Source: a virus
Virus record (IMG/VR): IMGVR_UViG_3300036832_000786
Span: 1 to 64,000 of that record
DNA length: 64,000 nt
Reading direction: 5' to 3' (one strand)
A program made the position numbers and the translations under genes. Below are positions 47,313-56,676 of the stretch, piece after piece (within the stretch, counting starts at the first letter, position 1; each line of letters begins with the position of its first letter). The notes beneath the pieces are model-generated. The model did not search any database and was not told the origin of the DNA. It saw only the letters and a list, made by a program, of their open reading frames with translations.

Positions 47313-48401
47313 ATGAGGGTTGCGCGTGATCTCTTACTGGCGGTTCTCGAAGCAGCATCACCAGCGTTAGGGACCACGCGCAATCTCGTACCCGGTTTGT
47401 CACACTTCTGGTTTGACCGTGAAACGGTCACCGCGTTTAATGATGTACTGGGTATCCGAGTCGTGTTCGCCAGTGACTTCGAAGGCGGGGTCGAGGGGGA
47501 ACGGTTACTCGGTCTGCTAAAGAACAGTACTGCAAAAAATGTCACTCTCACCTCCAGGACCGGTGGTCGGAAACCGGTTCTTCATGTCGAGGTCGGTACT
47601 GCCGGTGTCACCCTGCCAATGCGCCCGGTGACCGAGTCACTATTCAAGGAACAGTTCCCCGATCACTCTGGCAGCGCGATTAGTCAGGAACTGATCGACG
47701 CGCTCAAGCTCACTATGTTGTCGTGTGTCAGTAAGAAACTGGCATCAGCGGCAGAGCGTGGTGTGACTCTTATTCAGACAGACACCGTGCTTGACGCCTA
47801 CACCACCGATGATGCGACAGTGTCGTGGGCACGGGTCAAGGATAGTGCCTTGTTCCCGACCGCACACGGACGCGCGTTGTGGCCGAGAGAGTTTTGTGAC
47901 TATTTCATTAGACACTTTACCCACGGTACCATAGTCGCGATGACCGATGATGCGGTGTGGGCGTATGGTGGCGTAAAGTACCAATCCGATCCCTTGATGG
48001 TGACGGTGTACGCGAAGTTGATCGAGGGGAGTACCTCCGACTTCCCCGGCTTTGTCCGGCGGTACCAGGGTGAGGCGGCAACCGCGTTTAAGATACCGGA
48101 TGAGTTGACCCGCGCCTTGTCGCGCGCGGCGGTGATGATACCGGACAAGACACTGATCGAGCTTGAAGTCACTGGGTTGGACGACACCAGCGTCCTGCGG
48201 CTTTACTGCAACAGTGCAGCCGGTGAGTTTGACGACCTTGTCGAAATCGATGCCAACGGTCATACTGAACTGACGGTCAAGGCCGATGTCGCGTTGATCC
48301 GGCGCGCCCTGGCAGGCCGCACTTCCCTGGCGCTGACCCGTGATAGTGTCGTATTGACCGGCCCGCCGGGCTTTTTTCACTTTATTTCTGTCCGTCGCTA
48401 A
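47313..48401 (+). CDS. DNA polymerase sliding clamp (beta-like)
   Basis: 362 residues; AAGGTGA before the ATG. The repeat of beta-strand segments (VLHVEVGTAGVTLPM, VSWARVKDSALFPTAH, IVAMTDDAVWAYGG, ALTRDSVVLTGPPGFFHF) fits a bacterial-beta-like or phage clamp. It lies directly before polymerase and loader genes, the usual order. It should ring the DNA and bind the polymerase at 48460. Confidence 0.75.
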   Translation: MRVARDLLLAVLEAASPALGTTRNLVPGLSHFWFDRETVTAFNDVLGIRVVFASDFEGGVEGERLLGLLKNSTAKNVTLTSRTGGRKPVLHVEVGTAGVTLPMRPVTESLFKEQFPDHSGSAISQELIDALKLTMLSCVSKKLASAAERGVTLIQTDTVLDAYTTDDATVSWARVKDSALFPTAHGRALWPREFCDYFIRHFTHGTIVAMTDDAVWAYGGVKYQSDPLMVTVYAKLIEGSTSDFPGFVRRYQGEAATAFKIPDELTRALSRAAVMIPDKTLIELEVTGLDDTSVLRLYCNSAAGEFDDLVEIDANGHTELTVKADVALIRRALAGRTSLALTRDSVVLTGPPGFFHFISVRR

Positions 48402-48409
48402 GGTTCTCG

Positions 48410-48438
48410 TTAAGTTCACTGCCACTCCCACGTATAAT
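48410..48438 (+). promoter_or_regulatory. Sigma-70-type promoter before polymerase
   Basis: TTAAGT, 17-bp spacer, TATAAT (perfect -10), 21 bp before the ATG at 48460, which also has AGGGAGGG. Confidence 0.65.
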
Positions 48439-48459
48439 TAAGTAGGGAGGGCAAGACAT

Positions 48460-51048
48460 ATGGGCTTTGCGGGTGCGCTTGGCTTGGTCCCGGCTGACAA
48501 TGGGACGATCACCAATAATAAGAGTGTTGTCAGTGACCGGCTCCTACACCAGTTGGGGTGTCGGGCATGTCCGCTCAATCATGCGCCGGGGCTGCGCTCA
48601 CCAAAGATGCCCGCGACCGGCGCGCGCGAGCCGGTGGTGTACATTATCGGCGAGGCTCCCGGTCGGGTCGAGGATGAGGAGGGCTATCAGTTTGTCGGCG
48701 AATCCGGTGACCTGTTGCGCCCCTACATCCCGGACAAGTTCCAAAAGCATATCCGCTGGAACAACATTCTAAACTGTAGACCGCCGGACAACCGTGATCC
48801 CGATCGGATTGAGCGGGAGTGTTGTCGACCACGAATCGAGCATGACATTGCGCTGACCAAACCGGATGCGATCTTTGGCATGGGGGCGCAGCCGTTGTCC
48901 TGGGCCGGGCGGATCGGCGGTATCTACCAGTGGCGCGGTCGCCGGTTCCCGATCAAGGTTGGTGACCATCTATGTTGGTACTACCCGATGCTGCATCCGG
49001 CGGGTATCATCCACCAACGGCGCGCCGGTTGGCGCAGTGCCAATGATGACGAGTTCGCTTTGGAACTCGATTTGCGCCGGGCATTTGCCGAGGTTGCCGC
49101 CGGGTTGCCAGAACCCATTGTCCATACAGAGGAATTTGCCAAGAGTAACATTGTTTGTGTCACCGGTCGTAGGCGTGACGACCTTGACTACCTATTGGAG
49201 TTCCTCAAATACGCCAGTGCGCAGCGGGTGACCGGCGTCGATTATGAGACACAAAACCTGCGTCCGTATAATACTGACTCGGAGATACTCACCGCAGCGG
49301 TGGCGACCGAGGACGAAACGGTGGCGTTTGCTTACCGTCACCCCGATGCTGGATGGAGTGACCGCCAGTTAAACGCGGTTGATGACGCCTGGATGAAGTT
49401 CCTTCAGTCACGCGCCAAGAAGGCGGTGCACCAACTGTCATTTGAGATGGAGTGGACATGTTACTTTTACGGTAACGAGTTCGCCCGGTCGGTTCCTTGG
49501 GAAGATACGATGACCCAGGCTTATGTGATTGATGAGCGGGTCGGTGACACCAAGCCGGGCGCATTGTCACTCGAATGGCTGACGCAGCAACACTTCGGGG
49601 TCAACATCAAAAAGTTGTCACCGAAGATGAACAAGGCGAGGATGCGAGATGAGAGTCTTGAAACGTTACTTCCTTACAATGGCATTGATGCCAAATATCA
49701 CCGGTTGGTCTATCTGGCACAAAGCGCCACCATCAAAGAAGCTGACCTTGTGGCAGTGTATGAAGAAAAGGTACGCCAAGTTCCAACAGTGGTGCTCACG
49801 CAGCTTAAGGGTATCCCGCTCGATGCAGTGGTAAACACCGAGTTACGGCGGGAGTATGCGCGTAAGCTGGCCAAGGCTAAGGAACAGGTACAGTCACTGC
49901 CGGAAGCCCAAGAGTTCAAGAAACTCGCCCGCGAGGAGTTCAATCCGGGATCACCGCAACATGTCATCATTATGCTGCGTGACATCCTCAAGACCCGCGC
50001 CGGGCAGGAGGGTCCAGGCTGGTCGACCAAGGAAGCGGTGCTGAAGGAAGTCAAGCACCCGATGTCACGGGCAATCTTGAACTACCGCAAAGTACAGAAA
50101 ATCAAAGGTACCTACGTCGACCCGTATTCACCGGACAGTCCGAACGTGTATCCCGGTAACATTATTCACACCAATCTCGGCACCTGTTTCACCGAAACCG
50201 GTCGACTCAATAGTGAAGACCCCAATATCCAAAACGTGCCAGCCAGGGAGGATGAAGCCAAAAAGGTACGCAGGCAGATTGCTTCCAAGGTGATGGCGTC
50301 GTTTGATTATGGGCAGATCGATGCGCGGATCATTGCCTGCGGCTCGCGTGACCGTCACTATTGCAAGGCACTGTGGGAAGACTACGACATCCACATGGAG
50401 TGGGCGGAACGAATCGCTCATACAGTGCCCCGGCTGGTTGGTGGCAAGAAGGGGCTTAAAGACCCAAAGGTGATGGGTGACTTCCGCCAGAATGTGAAGT
50501 CGGTGTGGGTGTTCGCGCTGTTCTATGGTGCCGCATTGTGGTCTACCGCCAAGCGGTTGGAATGTGAGGAACGGGAACTGACCAAACTGTACGACGAGTT
50601 TTGGACACAGTTTGCCGGTGTCCGTAAGTGGCAGGACGAAATCGGCAAGCAGTTCCACAAGCTTGGGTACGTGCAGTTGTTTGGTGGGTTACGGCGTCAC
50701 GCACCGTTGGGTCATGGTCAGCAAATCAATACGCCGGTACAGGGTGCTACCAATCGGATCGTCATGTTGGGGATGAACCGACTCAGTGAAACCGGTGACC
50801 CGCTGTTGCAGGCAAACATGCAGATACACGATGACCTGACATTCTGTTTCAATTCGCACCGTACCTACGAAGACTCCATGCCCCGGATACTCGACATCAT
50901 GCTCGATGGCCGGGAGTTCGATTGGTTTGCGGTACCGCTGATCGCCGAGGTTAAGACCGGTTCTAATTGGGCCGAGATGACCAAGGTCGGTAACTTTTCC
51001 AGTGTCGAACGGTTGGGTTGGCCACAACGAGCGAAGGAGTTTGTGTGA
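48460..51048 (+). CDS. Uracil-DNA-glycosylase / DNA polymerase I fusion
   Basis: 862 residues. Residues ~25-200 are a family-4-type uracil-DNA glycosylase: CRAC (34-37), GEAPG (64-68), FVGESGDLL, NCRPPDNRDP and C121/122 (iron-sulfur ligands), and HP at 179-180. From ~255 it is PolA: exo I VDYET (260-264), exo III YNGID (406-410), motif A FDYGQID (615-621), motif B R676-K680-YG (689-690), motif C QIHDDL (788-793). It is the replicative enzyme; the fused glycosylase may remove uracil at the fork. Exo II has Glu rather than Asp. Confidence 0.9.
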   Translation: MGFAGALGLVPADNGTITNNKSVVSDRLLHQLGCRACPLNHAPGLRSPKMPATGAREPVVYIIGEAPGRVEDEEGYQFVGESGDLLRPYIPDKFQKHIRWNNILNCRPPDNRDPDRIERECCRPRIEHDIALTKPDAIFGMGAQPLSWAGRIGGIYQWRGRRFPIKVGDHLCWYYPMLHPAGIIHQRRAGWRSANDDEFALELDLRRAFAEVAAGLPEPIVHTEEFAKSNIVCVTGRRRDDLDYLLEFLKYASAQRVTGVDYETQNLRPYNTDSEILTAAVATEDETVAFAYRHPDAGWSDRQLNAVDDAWMKFLQSRAKKAVHQLSFEMEWTCYFYGNEFARSVPWEDTMTQAYVIDERVGDTKPGALSLEWLTQQHFGVNIKKLSPKMNKARMRDESLETLLPYNGIDAKYHRLVYLAQSATIKEADLVAVYEEKVRQVPTVVLTQLKGIPLDAVVNTELRREYARKLAKAKEQVQSLPEAQEFKKLAREEFNPGSPQHVIIMLRDILKTRAGQEGPGWSTKEAVLKEVKHPMSRAILNYRKVQKIKGTYVDPYSPDSPNVYPGNIIHTNLGTCFTETGRLNSEDPNIQNVPAREDEAKKVRRQIASKVMASFDYGQIDARIIACGSRDRHYCKALWEDYDIHMEWAERIAHTVPRLVGGKKGLKDPKVMGDFRQNVKSVWVFALFYGAALWSTAKRLECEERELTKLYDEFWTQFAGVRKWQDEIGKQFHKLGYVQLFGGLRRHAPLGHGQQINTPVQGATNRIVMLGMNRLSETGDPLLQANMQIHDDLTFCFNSHRTYEDSMPRILDIMLDGREFDWFAVPLIAEVKTGSNWAEMTKVGNFSSVERLGWPQRAKEFV

Positions 51049-52448
51049 TGGCACGGTCATTCACTGATCCCCGCCGACTCTATCGGAGCGGCGCTTCTGA
51101 CAGTTCGCGTGAAGTGGCTGAGAAGACTACTGTCATTGATGACTGTTTAGCGTTGCTTGAGATTTATGCGGAACACGGAGCACTGATCCCGCAGGACGCT
51201 TATATTCTGGCCGGTTTCCGATCAGATATGAAAGGTAACCAACCGCGTTGCAGTGACTTACTCAATTTCGGATGTACCGAGCGGACTGGGAAGAAGGGTG
51301 TTACCAAATCAGGGAACAAGGCTGATTTGGCCCGAATCACCGATCTCGGTCAAGAGTGTCGCGGTGACCCAGATAAGCTAAAGAAATTGAAACAGATACA
51401 CCGGGAAAAGACCAAGGCTAAGCGAGTCATTATGGAAAGTGATGTGACACCGGAAAAGGTGATAGCCAGCAAGGCCGAGATTCTCGGCCGGGAAGAGACA
51501 TTACAGAACCGGTACCGACCGGCGTTTCTTGATGAGATACTCGGACACGACGAGGTTATTGCAGCGATCAAAGCGGCGATCAAAGCCGGTGAGCGCGCGT
51601 TCGTCCTAACCGGGATATCGGGTGTCGGTAAGACGACGATGGCATTGCGGTTTGCCGAGGAGGTGATCGGCGCGTCGGGGGATCAGATTATACCGCTGGA
51701 CGCCGCCAAGTTTAATGGTGTCGAAACGATGACGACGCTGTCGGATACAGTCGAGCGTCACCGCGACCACCCGTTCTTGACCGGTGGTCTGCGGGTGTAT
51801 ATTCTCGATGAAGTCCACGCGATAACCAAAGCCGGTTGGAGTGTGCTACTAAACGCGCTCGAAAATCTGCCGCCGGGTTGGTACTTCTTCTTGTTGACTA
51901 ACGACCTAGATAAGGTACCTCCTGAGATAAAGTCACAACGCTGCGCGGTATTTGAGTTACTGCCGGTACCGACCAACGACACAGTCAAGATACTTAAGGA
52001 CGTGGTGCATTGTGAGGGGTGGTCAACACCAAAAGAGATAATCGGCTTGTGTGCGCGAGAGTCACTTGGTTCACCGCGCCGCGCTATTACGCATCTTGGA
52101 GCTTGTTACCACTGCACCGACCGAGATCAGGCAGCGAGATTGATCCGTGCCGCAGTGACAAAGACGCAAGGTGACTGGGGGTACAAGCTGGCGCAGGCGT
52201 TACAGACACCGCTACGATCGGCGCTTCAACGAATCTTGCGCGATGCGAGGGAAGCAAAAGAACATCCTGAAGGTATGCGCCGGGTGGTTTGTATTTTTTA
52301 CGAGACAGTGGGTTTGAACGCCAAGGATGATCGGACGTGGTCATACGCCGAGATGGTGTTAAACAATTTCGCGGATGTAGTGACAGACTCTTACCAGTTA
52401 CTTTTGGCAGCCATGCGGACACTACGGGAGGCTAACAATGGCAAATGA
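51048..52448 (+). CDS. Clamp loader ATPase with N-terminal extension
   Basis: 466 residues; TGATG overlap with the polymerase and AAGGAG upstream. AAA+ core: Walker A GISGVGKT (189-196), Walker B YILDEVH (251-257), arginine-finger-like SQRCAVF (296-302), sensor GSPRRAI. It loads the clamp in place of a multi-subunit complex. The first ~150 residues have no counterpart in DnaX or gp44 and contain a basic stretch (KLKK, REKTKAKR). Confidence 0.85.
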   Translation: MARSFTDPRRLYRSGASDSSREVAEKTTVIDDCLALLEIYAEHGALIPQDAYILAGFRSDMKGNQPRCSDLLNFGCTERTGKKGVTKSGNKADLARITDLGQECRGDPDKLKKLKQIHREKTKAKRVIMESDVTPEKVIASKAEILGREETLQNRYRPAFLDEILGHDEVIAAIKAAIKAGERAFVLTGISGVGKTTMALRFAEEVIGASGDQIIPLDAAKFNGVETMTTLSDTVERHRDHPFLTGGLRVYILDEVHAITKAGWSVLLNALENLPPGWYFFLLTNDLDKVPPEIKSQRCAVFELLPVPTNDTVKILKDVVHCEGWSTPKEIIGLCARESLGSPRRAITHLGACYHCTDRDQAARLIRAAVTKTQGDWGYKLAQALQTPLRSALQRILRDAREAKEHPEGMRRVVCIFYETVGLNAKDDRTWSYAEMVLNNFADVVTDSYQLLLAAMRTLREANNGK

Positions 52449-52917
52449 CCAACGTGAGCATGAGGCTTACGAAGACCTTTGTGCTTCGCGGGATCAGATT
52501 AATCATCTGTCACTCGGAGAGAGTATCCTTGAGCAACCGCAGTTGTTTGGTCACTGCGCGTCATGGTGCGCGCATGTCATCGCTCGCCGTGATGCGCTCA
52601 AGGATAACATCCAGGACACCGAGTCTGCGGTTGAGTTACGGGTGCGGAACGAGATCGCCGAGTCCGGCGAGAAGACCACCGAAGGCAAGGTTGCCGCGAT
52701 GGTCCGGGTGGACCCCGAGGTGAAGGAAGCCCGTAAGCGGTGGCACAAGGCTAAGGAAGTTGCTGATCGGTGGACGTACCTGTTGGACTCCTACAAACAG
52801 CGATCCTATTCGCTCACCCAGTATGTCAACTGGCGGGCCGGTGACTATGTTGACGAGAAGATGGGGCATACCCCCACAGCGTCGCGGGCGTCACTCAGTA
52901 GAAGGATGCGACAATGA
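52438..52917 (+). CDS. Helical protein, possible recombination mediator
   Basis: 159 residues, ATG overlapping the loader end. All-helical and charged (ARRDALKDNIQDTESAVELR, VKEARKRWHKAKEVADRWTY, LDSYKQRSYSLTQYVNWRAG). Size, helix content and position with SSB and RecA-like genes fit UvsY-like mediators, but I see no decisive motif. Confidence 0.5.
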   Translation: MANDQREHEAYEDLCASRDQINHLSLGESILEQPQLFGHCASWCAHVIARRDALKDNIQDTESAVELRVRNEIAESGEKTTEGKVAAMVRVDPEVKEARKRWHKAKEVADRWTYLLDSYKQRSYSLTQYVNWRAGDYVDEKMGHTPTASRASLSRRMRQ

Positions 52918-53054
52918 CACCGATCTTCATTGTCACTGGCTACCTGTTCCTGATGGTCAGTGTCTATGTTGCTGGCTACCTCGCGTCATGCGGCTGGCAT
53001 CGAGCCAAGCGCGAGTCACTTAACAAGATGATGCAGGAGGTGACACATGGCTAG
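52914..53054 (+). CDS. 46-residue membrane peptide
   Basis: One hydrophobic helix (IFIVTGYLFLMVSVYVAGYL) and a basic tail that overlaps the start of the SSB gene. Unknown function. Confidence 0.5.
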   Translation: MTPIFIVTGYLFLMVSVYVAGYLASCGWHRAKRESLNKMMQEVTHG

Positions 53055-54135
53055 AGGTGCAACACGACGGCGTGAGTTTGACTACCAACCACCGAGTTAC
53101 GAACAAACGGTGGAGCGTGCCGATCGGCAAGGCTCGATGTATGACAACTTGTTTAAGTCGGTGAAGACCTACCGGGCGGCCGAGGGCCGCAACATCGTGC
53201 GTATCCTGCCGCCGACCTGGAAGGGAGCGGCCCATTACGGGTTGCCGATCTGGGTACATTATGGTGTCGGTCCCAAGGAGGCGGCGTATCTCTGCCTGCG
53301 GGAAAACAAATCGTCACCACACAAGCGGTGTCCGCTTTGTGAGGAACTGTACAATCTCGGTGCGCGGGCAACACCCGATGACCGCAAGGCATTGTTACCG
53401 ACACAGAGCATTCTCTATTACATCCTCGACCGGAACCAACCGCAGAGCGGTGTCATGTTGTGGCGAGTATCGGGTACCGCTGACAGTGAAATCGCGGCAC
53501 AGAGTGTCAATCGTCGTAAGGGTAGTGTGCTCAATATCGTGGACCCGGAGCATGGTTACGACCTGGAGTTCCTGCGCACCGGCCAGAAGCTGAATACCCG
53601 GTACCGGGGGTATCAGGTGGTCCGTGAAGAGAGTCCTATGTGCGAGGACGATCGGACTTATGAGGAGGTGCTCGACTTCATTTTCGACAACCCGTTGCCG
53701 GGGGTACTGAACTTCTATCGGCCGGAACATATCGAGGGCGTGTATTCCGGCAAGGTTGGAGGTGACGAAGAAGATGACACTAGCGGTCGCGATCGTGGCC
53801 GTCCACGCGGGCGTGATGATGAAGACGACGAGCGGGAAGCCCCACGGATGCGGTCACGCGCCGCGCCACCGCCGGATGACGAGGAGGAGGAGGAAGAAGA
53901 AGCCGCGCCGCGACGGTCACGGCTGGCACGGGAGATTGATGACGAGATACCGGAGCCGGAACCCAAGCCGCGCCGCGCGCGCGGCCGGGTGGAGGTGGAA
54001 GAAGAGGAGCCGGAAGACGAGCCGGCCGAAACCGCGCCCCGGAGCACGCGCCGCCGGGCCGATGATGACGAGGAGGAGGAGGTAGACGATCGGCGCTCCC
54101 GCCTGCGGCAGCGGTTGAGCCGCAACCGCGATTAG
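53047..54135 (+). CDS. gp32-like single-stranded-DNA-binding protein
   Basis: 362 residues. N-terminal ~240 residues include GRNIVRILPPTWKG, CLRENKSSPHKRCPLC (zinc ligands at 83, 95, 98) and ADSEIAAQSVNRRK, matching the zinc-containing gp32-type SSB family of phages. The last ~125 residues are a highly acidic, Arg-spiked tail, longer than in T4 gp32, which would recruit partner proteins. It lies between the mediator-like and RecA-like genes. Confidence 0.8.
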   Translation: MARGATRRREFDYQPPSYEQTVERADRQGSMYDNLFKSVKTYRAAEGRNIVRILPPTWKGAAHYGLPIWVHYGVGPKEAAYLCLRENKSSPHKRCPLCEELYNLGARATPDDRKALLPTQSILYYILDRNQPQSGVMLWRVSGTADSEIAAQSVNRRKGSVLNIVDPEHGYDLEFLRTGQKLNTRYRGYQVVREESPMCEDDRTYEEVLDFIFDNPLPGVLNFYRPEHIEGVYSGKVGGDEEDDTSGRDRGRPRGRDDEDDEREAPRMRSRAAPPPDDEEEEEEEAAPRRSRLAREIDDEIPEPEPKPRRARGRVEVEEEEPEDEPAETAPRSTRRRADDDEEEEVDDRRSRLRQRLSRNRD

Positions 54136-54154
54136 TCACTAACACCGGAGGGGT

Positions 54155-55201
54155 ATGATGGCACGGGTAGCAATTGAAGACGACAACGTGGTGGACGCTG
54201 GTCACTACTTCGCCCGGCGCAGCAACAGTATCGAATTCATCCCCTCCGGTGCCGCTGTTTTGGATTGTGCGCTGGGCGGCGGCTGGCCGTTGTCACGAAT
54301 CAGCAATATCATTGGTGACGAAAGTTCCGGGAAGACGCTGATGGCGATCGAAGCCTGCGCCAATTTCGCCCGGCTGTATCCAAAGGGGAACATCTACTAT
54401 CGCGAAAGTGAGGCAGCCTTTGATGTTCCATATGCCGAGGCGATGGGTATGCCGGTGGACCGGGTACAGTTTATTGAACCGGACGATTTTGTCACCATTG
54501 AGGACTTTTACGAAGACCTGCACAAGGCGGTGGAACAGACTGCCAAACGTGACAGTGCCGCCTTATACATCGTGGATTCGCTCGACGGATTGAGTGACAA
54601 AGCCGAGCAAGGTGCGGCGTTTGACGCCGCGAGTTACAACGTCACTAAGGCCAAGCAGATCGGTAAGTTGCTGCGGATGTGTAAGGGCGAAGTGTCCAAG
54701 GCGCGGATGAACCTGATGATCATCAGTCAGACACGGGACCGGATCACCGAAGGGTTTATGGCGCGATACGCTAAGAAGAAGACCCGCAGCGGTGGCCGCG
54801 CGCTCGACTTTTATGCAAGTCAGTGTCTGTGGCTGAGTCACTTGGACACGATCCGCGAGCAAAAGTCCAAGGTTAAGCGGCCGGTTGGTATCCGTATTCG
54901 TGCCAAGTGTGAGAAAAACAAGATTTCACTGCCATTACGGGAGTGTGAATTCACCATACGTTTTGGTCAGGGGATCGATTCGCTGGCGTCCGGTCTGGAC
55001 TGGCTCGATGACGTGGGCCGGTGGGGCGACGTGATCGATGTCACGCGGCCGACATATATGAAGCGGGTCGATGCCATGTCCGAACCCGATTATTGGGCCG
55101 AGGTCGCGCGGGTTGATGAGGCGGTGACCGGGATATGGGCCGAAACCGAAGAGCTATTCCTCGCCGGTACGCGCCGCAAATACCGCTATGCCGCCGAATA
55201 G
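54155..55201 (+). CDS. RecA/UvsX-like recombinase
   Basis: 348 residues. Walker A GDESSGKT (54-61), Walker B ALYIVDSLD (136-144), SQTRDRI and the SGGRALDFYASQCLWL segment are RecA/UvsX family features. It should form filaments on ssDNA for strand invasion, with the SSB at 53047 and SbcCD-like nuclease downstream. Confidence 0.9.
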   Translation: MMARVAIEDDNVVDAGHYFARRSNSIEFIPSGAAVLDCALGGGWPLSRISNIIGDESSGKTLMAIEACANFARLYPKGNIYYRESEAAFDVPYAEAMGMPVDRVQFIEPDDFVTIEDFYEDLHKAVEQTAKRDSAALYIVDSLDGLSDKAEQGAAFDAASYNVTKAKQIGKLLRMCKGEVSKARMNLMIISQTRDRITEGFMARYAKKKTRSGGRALDFYASQCLWLSHLDTIREQKSKVKRPVGIRIRAKCEKNKISLPLRECEFTIRFGQGIDSLASGLDWLDDVGRWGDVIDVTRPTYMKRVDAMSEPDYWAEVARVDEAVTGIWAETEELFLAGTRRKYRYAAE

Positions 55202-55409
55202 ATGTAAGAATTGTGGCGGTGACCACCCCGTCAAGGCACCGTGCCGCGTCCATGAGATTGCCCGCCGGGCCGGGAAATATGATAGGATTCGTGCGGGAGA
55301 GCCGGTGCGGGAGGCGAAATGGCCAGCGGGTACCTGGGGTCACGCGGATTACTGGCTGGGGTACTACATCGGCACGGTGCGAGATACCTTGTTAAGGGAA
55401 CCACGATGA
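55188..55409 (+). CDS. Small zinc-ribbon protein
   Basis: 73 residues; overlaps the RecA-like gene by 14 bases. RCKNCGGDHPVKAPCRVHEI gives CxxC...C, then a tyrosine/tryptophan-rich C-terminus. Likely binds zinc; unknown role. Confidence 0.65.
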   Translation: MPPNRCKNCGGDHPVKAPCRVHEIARRAGKYDRIRAGEPVREAKWPAGTWGHADYWLGYYIGTVRDTLLREPR

Positions 55410-55564
55410 CGCTTGAATGTTTTTACAGGAAAACGTATATGAGACATCTGAGCGGTGTCGGCCAACGCGGTGAATCTTCCCGTGGGTCGGACAGACCCTC
55501 GTTGGGGTGTCGCACTAAGAAGCCCCCACTGACAACCGCATCTTTATTAGCCGGGCGGCAGTAA
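55406..55564 (+). CDS. Small basic protein
   Basis: 52 residues (LECFYRKTYMRHLSGVGQRG, GCRTKKPPLTTASLLAGRQ) with ATGA coupling on both sides. Composition alone is not convincing; keep as possible. Confidence 0.4.
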   Translation: MTLECFYRKTYMRHLSGVGQRGESSRGSDRPSLGCRTKKPPLTTASLLAGRQ

Positions 55565-55848
55565 TGAGCCGCCCGGCTGTGCGCACGCGTGAGATGCGGG
55601 TTGGGATCGACAACCCGATCGTCATCCAGTTGAAGACGCGTCCGCGTCCTAGTGAAGCCAACCTGCTACACATTCTCGGCGAGTTCCCGAACCGCTACGT
55701 CGCGGTCAATGACTTGTGCGCGCGGTTGAAAGTGTCACGAACCAGTTTGAAGATACACGCGTGCCGATTGCGGAAACACCTGACAGGTGACTGGCTTGTG
55801 CAGGGAATAGGTAATGGTTACCGGCTGATCGATTTGAGGGATAAGTGA
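55564..55848 (+). CDS. OmpR-type winged-HTH regulator
   Basis: 94 residues. LLHILGEFPNRYVAVNDLCA, RLKVSRTSLKIHACRLRKHL and GIGNGYRLI form a Trans_reg_C-type winged helix without a receiver domain. A transcription regulator of the replication region. Confidence 0.7.
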   Translation: MSRPAVRTREMRVGIDNPIVIQLKTRPRPSEANLLHILGEFPNRYVAVNDLCARLKVSRTSLKIHACRLRKHLTGDWLVQGIGNGYRLIDLRDK

Positions 55849-55850
55849 CC

Positions 55851-56069
55851 ATGAAAGTATCATGCACCATCGATTATATGACACTTGAGAGTGACAGTGG
55901 ACGTGAGATTGATAGTGTCGAGGTGACATGTAAGCGGTGTGACCATTCGACCCAGTCTTATGGTGACGGTGCGGCCAGTGTCCGGCGGTGTCTAGTATTG
56001 CTACGCGAAGAGTGTCCGCGCCACGAAGAGAATTATTACGCCGCCGAAGGCGGCGAGGATGAGTGCTGA
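55851..56069 (+). CDS. Small Cys-rich protein
   Basis: 72 residues; GAGGGA before the ATG. Two Cys pairs (VEVTCKRCDHSTQSY, VRRCLVLLREECPRHEE) suggest a zinc finger. TGATG coupling to the next gene. Confidence 0.65.
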   Translation: MKVSCTIDYMTLESDSGREIDSVEVTCKRCDHSTQSYGDGAASVRRCLVLLREECPRHEENYYAAEGGEDEC

Positions 56070-56317
56070 TGCGGTGCGAAACCTGCCGGGGAACCGGTGA
56101 TCGGCTCAACCCAGCATTAGATGTTAGGGTACATCCTCGTAATGGGGTTAGTATCAAGAACCCACACAGTCTGCCGATATTAGTACCTTGCGCCGAGTGT
56201 GGCGGGTGTGGCATTTTAAGTTGCTGCGATGGCGCAGGAGGCACCGAAGCCGATCTAGGAGGCTCAGATGTCCCGCTGGCCCGACAACGGGGTTTGGGAA
56301 CCAAAGGACGCGTTTAA
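56069..56317 (+). CDS. DnaJ-type zinc-finger protein
   Basis: 82 residues. CETCRGTGDR and CAECGGCGILSCCDGAGG follow the CxxCxGxG pattern of DnaJ cysteine-rich domains. Its end overlaps the next start by 50 bases; the true stop may be earlier in another frame. Probably a protein- or nucleic-acid-binding finger. Confidence 0.6.
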   Translation: MRCETCRGTGDRLNPALDVRVHPRNGVSIKNPHSLPILVPCAECGGCGILSCCDGAGGTEADLGGSDVPLARQRGLGTKGRV

Positions 56318-56465
56318 TCGGGCACCCCGCCCGGCATTGACCGAATGTGAACCGTCACGGAAACTGGCGCGCCGCCTGCGGCTTATGCGTTGGCTGGTGA
56401 AGTTCGTCCTGTTTGGCGGGTTCTTTGTGGTGGTCATGATCGGCCTGTTCTACTTTGCGAGGTGA
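56268..56465 (+). CDS. Small C-terminal membrane protein
   Basis: 65 residues; CTAGGAGG before the ATG. Basic middle (SRKLARRLRLMRWLVK) then one helix (FVLFGGFFVVVMIGLFYF) at the C-terminus. Unknown function. Confidence 0.6.
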   Translation: MSRWPDNGVWEPKDAFNRAPRPALTECEPSRKLARRLRLMRWLVKFVLFGGFFVVVMIGLFYFAR

Positions 56466-56466
56466 C

Positions 56467-56661
56467 ATGAACTACCCTGATGTCAATCCGACCTGGGGCT
56501 TGCGTTACTATGATGGTCACTTCCATCTCCACTTGATGTGGATGCACTGGAGGACCGGTTACTGGACAGCGACACGCACCGTGTCGCGTCGTTATAGGAC
56601 ACTCGACATCGCACTTGCGTCTACGAGGGATATAGGTGCGGTGATGCTCTTTCCGGTGTAA
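56467..56661 (+). CDS. Small aromatic protein
   Basis: 64 residues; GAGGTGAC before the ATG. His/Trp/Tyr-rich start (TWGLRYYDGHFHLHLMWMHW) and a basic middle. Precedes repeat array R4. Unknown. Confidence 0.55.
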   Translation: MNYPDVNPTWGLRYYDGHFHLHLMWMHWRTGYWTATRTVSRRYRTLDIALASTRDIGAVMLFPV

Positions 56662-56676
56662 GAGTCACCTCCGTGA

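Noticed and set aside
53715-54125. Long minus-strand frame opposite the SSB tail
   Set aside because: Shadow of the acidic repeat tract in the gp32-like protein.
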